Made by a program: the position numbers and the translations under genes | The notes under the pieces: generated by a model | The model's input: the letters and a program-made list of their open reading frames with translations, nothing else | Told to the model about the DNA's origin: nothing | The model's database searches: none | NCBI RefSeq assembly: GCF_026339955.1 | Contig: NZ_JAPEPW010000001.1 | Span: 7,585,001-7,649,000 of the forward strand | Length of the DNA: 64,000 nt | Direction: 5' to 3' | Source: Streptomyces sp. NBC_01549 | GTDB taxonomy: Bacteria; Actinomycetota; Actinomycetes; Streptomycetales; Streptomycetaceae | Shown here: positions 61,801 through 64,000 of the stretch, in pieces | How positions within the stretch are numbered: position 1 is the stretch's first letter | How the letters are laid out: each line of letters opens with the position of its first letter

Positions 61801-62730
61801 TCAGATGTGGGTTTCCGCCTGGATGGCGGCAGCACGGTCGACGTCGAGTTCAGCGACGAGGCCGCGTAGGACGGGGCCGTACTCGGGATGAGCGAGGGCG
61901 AACGCCATTTGCGCGACTAGGTAGTCGGCCGGGTTACCGGTGTCGTACCAGCGGCCCTGGATGACCTGCCCGTATACCGCGCGGGTGGAGGCGTATGCGT
62001 TGATGGCGTCGGTCAGGTAGACCTCGCCGGTCTTGTGCTCGTACCAGCGGCGCGTCTGCTCGCGCAGTTCGTCGATGATGCCGGGGGTGACAACGTAGCC
62101 GCCGATGGCCGCGTATGACGACGGGGCGGCTGTGGGCTCGGGCTTTTCGACCAGGCCGGTGATGCGCAGTTGGCCGTCTCCGAGGTCTTCTTTGACTATG
62201 GGCACGCCATAGCGCTGGGAGTGGGTGGGGTCCATCGGCATGAGGGCCAGCACCGGGCAGCCGGTCTGCTCATACGCGCGGATCAGCTGCTGAGCGCGGG
62301 GGACCTCGGCCACGAAGACGTCGTCGGGCCACAGAACCAGCACCGGCTCGTCGCCGAAGGCACGGGCAGCGTTCAGCACCGGGGTGCCATTGCCGTACGG
62401 GCCGTACTGGTCGAGGTAGGTGATGTGGCCCTGGCGGGCGAGCTCGGTGACCTCCTCAACCGCGTCCGCGTAGGCTGTCTTGCCGTCTGCGCGAAGTTGT
62501 TCGACGAGGGCCGGGTTGGGGCGAAAGTGGTCCTGGATGAGGCTCTTGCCGCCGGAGACGACGATGGTGATGTCGGTGATGCCGGAGTCGACCAGCTCGC
62601 GCACCGTGTGCTCGATGACCGGCTTGTCGCCGACCGGGAGCATCTCCTTCGGTGTCGCCTTCGTCAGGGGCAGCAGACGGGAGCCGAGTCCGGCGGCGGG
62701 GATCACGGCCCTTCGAATCGTCGGGGACAT
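61801..62730 (-). CDS. galU: UTP-glucose-1-phosphate uridylyltransferase
   Basis: 309 residues from ATG 62730, with GAGAGAG upstream. It makes UDP-glucose from UTP and glucose 1-phosphate. Signatures: IRRAVIPAAGLGSRLLPLTK (nucleotide loop), TPKEMLPVGDKPVIEHTVRE, VLVLWPDDVFVAEVP (metal-binding Asp), ITGLVEKPEP and the C-terminal TGEVYLTDAINAY with GRWYDTGNPADYL. Full length. Convergent with the glycosyltransferase operon. Confidence 0.96.
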   Translation of the reverse strand: MSPTIRRAVIPAAGLGSRLLPLTKATPKEMLPVGDKPVIEHTVRELVDSGITDITIVVSGGKSLIQDHFRPNPALVEQLRADGKTAYADAVEEVTELARQGHITYLDQYGPYGNGTPVLNAARAFGDEPVLVLWPDDVFVAEVPRAQQLIRAYEQTGCPVLALMPMDPTHSQRYGVPIVKEDLGDGQLRITGLVEKPEPTAAPSSYAAIGGYVVTPGIIDELREQTRRWYEHKTGEVYLTDAINAYASTRAVYGQVIQGRWYDTGNPADYLVAQMAFALAHPEYGPVLRGLVAELDVDRAAAIQAETHI

Positions 62731-62799
62731 CACGTCTCTCTCGGTTGAGCGGCACACCGTACCGACCGGCACGGCACATGCCGACGCTATCAATGCCCG

Positions 62800-63057
62800 C
62801 CGCGGCCCCTGCGATCGCCCGTTTCACCGACCGCCGCGGGAATGACCGGCACTGGAATGTATCGCGGTACTTCGGCACCGCGAAGTACCCGTTGGTGTCG
62901 ATCGCCGCGGCGACATGGGTGCGCACGCGGGCGCGCAGCCCTGGGAAGAAGTCCTTGTCCAGGTGCTCATCGGGCTCGGAGGCGGTGCAGCAGAAGTTGG
63001 TGAAGATGCCCCGGCCCGGTGGTCCGTGCCCGAATCCGCGTTCGGCCCGGGAGGAGG
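62800..63057 (-). pseudogene. Unidentified gene fragment upstream of galU
   Basis: A minus-strand frame reads RGIFTNFCCTASEPDEHLDK, DFFPGLRARVRTHVAAAIDT and NGYFAVPKYRDTFQCRSFPR, with good third-position GC. It is preceded by an in-frame TAG and has no start codon before the protein-like part. I do not recognise the family. It probably is the remainder of a larger gene. Confidence 0.3.
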
Positions 63058-63359
63058 GCTACCTGCGTGATAGCGGAACGCTCATACATGACCGGACGCT
63101 CGACCGTCGGCACTGCCGACATCGGGCCCAGTATGTGAAGGTTCCTCCGCTAATAGGTCAATTCACGCCACATGCTAATGCCATCAGGCGCGACCCCTTA
63201 CACGCTAGAGGCGACTGCACCATCAGTAAAACGACTTAATGGTCGCGCAGAGAGGCGCGGTGGGGACCTCGGGGGCAGAACGAGCATTGGTCGTGGCGAT
63301 CACGGAGTTGTGACGCTCTGTGATCGCTGGGGAGACACTGCGATGACCTGTGCCCACGC

Positions 63360-63545
63360 TGCCATCATGGCTGGCGGAGCCGTTCTGGGAACGATTTGAG
63401 GCGATTGCCGACACGACGTCGGCCACCACGATCCGCAACCGTCGCGACAAGCGGATCCGACTGGGCGTCTTCGCCCGGCTCAAGCAGATCGCGTTGGAGT
63501 CCAGCGACCGGATCACCGGCCTCGTCGGCGACCAACTCCTAAGGT
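63360..63545 (+). pseudogene. IS5-family transposase scrap
   Basis: LPSWLAEPFWERFEAIA followed by RDKRIRLGVFARLKQIALES and SDRITGLVGDQL. These are two N-terminal segments of an IS5-type transposase joined by a deletion, cut before the first catalytic Asp. Confidence 0.65.
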
Positions 63546-63561
63546 TTTACTCAAGCCCGAG

Positions 63562-63930
63562 CTCAGATGGCGGGGGTCGGAGTCAGGTGAGGTCCGCCGA
63601 CGGTGATGACCTGGCCGGTGACGTAGTTGTTGGGCGGAGGAAGAGGGCCAGGTAGCCGGCGCGCGGGCGGCGACGACGGCCGCCTGGAGGCGGAAGTCGA
63701 CAGTCGTGCGGATGTCGTCGGCCGACAGCCCGGTCAGGGGGGCCGGTGCCGCTGATGCCGCCCGCGGTGATGAGCACCTGGTCGACGTGTCCTGCCCAGT
63801 CGAAGACTTCGGCGAGGGTCTGCTTGTCTCCGCCGTCACCGGCAACGTCCGGTACGGCGTAGTCGGTATCCTCAGCCAGGCTCGCGCTGTGCACCCGGGA
63901 GAGGGCGGCCTTCAGCCGGTCGGGGTCGCT
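63562..63930 (-). pseudogene. Short-chain dehydrogenase (SDR) remnant
   Basis: Reading leftward in three successive frames: SLAEDTDYAVPDVAGDGGDK and HVDQVLITAGGISGTG (the SDR NAG-like motif), then LTGLSADDIRTTVDFRLQAA, then LALFLRP and NNYVTGQVITVGG to a TGA at 63562. The N-terminal nucleotide motif and the YxxxK active site are missing. The last 70 bases of the window show no clear gene. Confidence 0.75.
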
Positions 63931-64000
63931 AGGCGGTGGCAGCCGAGCGGACGGCCCGGGTGGTACACCGGCGGCTCGGGCAGCAGGGTCGCGAAGTGGC

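Noticed and set aside
1..64000. CRISPR arrays, tRNA or rRNA genes, replication origin
   Set aside because: No spaced short direct repeats, no cloverleaf-like or rRNA sequence and no DnaA-box cluster noticed on reading; a tRNAscan or CRISPR search was not possible.

Overview
The window is high-GC actinobacterial DNA that reads as Streptomyces. Third codon positions are strongly GC-biased. It carries an SsgA-like sporulation regulator, DUF5133 and DUF5709 proteins, a LAL-type LuxR giant regulator and Streptomyces-type secreted hydrolases, together with an unusual density of insertion sequences. The mix of a few core-type genes (ilvC, galU) with many broken genes and nested ISs suggests a chromosome-arm or other plastic region; that placement is inference.

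Layout. 1-20.5 kb: a partial GAF-domain regulator; a sialidase-like gene fused by deletion to a TPR gene that is itself split by an IS701-family element; an FG-GAP secreted protein; DUF5709; an ADP-ribosylglycohydrolase; a lipoprotein polysaccharide deacetylase; a VOC protein; an NDH-2-like flavoprotein; an alpha/beta hydrolase; an S9 peptidase; small coiled-coil/winged-helix proteins; and a secreted cupin. 20.9-22.5 kb: a stand-alone ilvC followed by a MEKHLA/PAS-like gene and a strong terminator.

22.5-37 kb is a transposon nest. An old IS3 copy was split by a 1,888-bp IS630-type element that carries a chloramphenicol phosphotransferase-like (cpt) gene as cargo. IS256, IS701 and IS1380 copies were then added in or beside it. 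A second, inverted copy of the IS630-cpt element lies at 31.2-34.4 kb. It has a 291-bp internal deletion and an IS3-family insertion, and its left end is abutted by an IS481 copy. A deleted esterase and a secreted hydrolase split by ISAs1 close the nest.

37-54 kb: an isolated SsgA-like gene of lower GC, a LAL regulator with a coupled 78-aa upstream ORF, a DUF5133 gene, a MarR regulator, a DUF1003 membrane protein, a cupin, complete IS5 (with a likely -1 frameshift site), IS5-like, ISAzo13 and IS110 elements, and IS remnants. 54-64 kb: an intact paralogue of the split secreted hydrolase, an AhpD-like protein, and a tight four-gene overlapping operon (patatin lipase, MGT-type glycosyltransferase, multi-pass membrane protein, membrane-anchored serine hydrolase-like protein). 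The operon faces a convergent galU, which makes UDP-glucose, a plausible donor for the glycosyltransferase. The right edge holds transposase and SDR remnants.

The most interesting items are the cargo-carrying IS630 element in two copies whose lengths reconcile exactly, and the four-gene lipase/glycosyltransferase operon.
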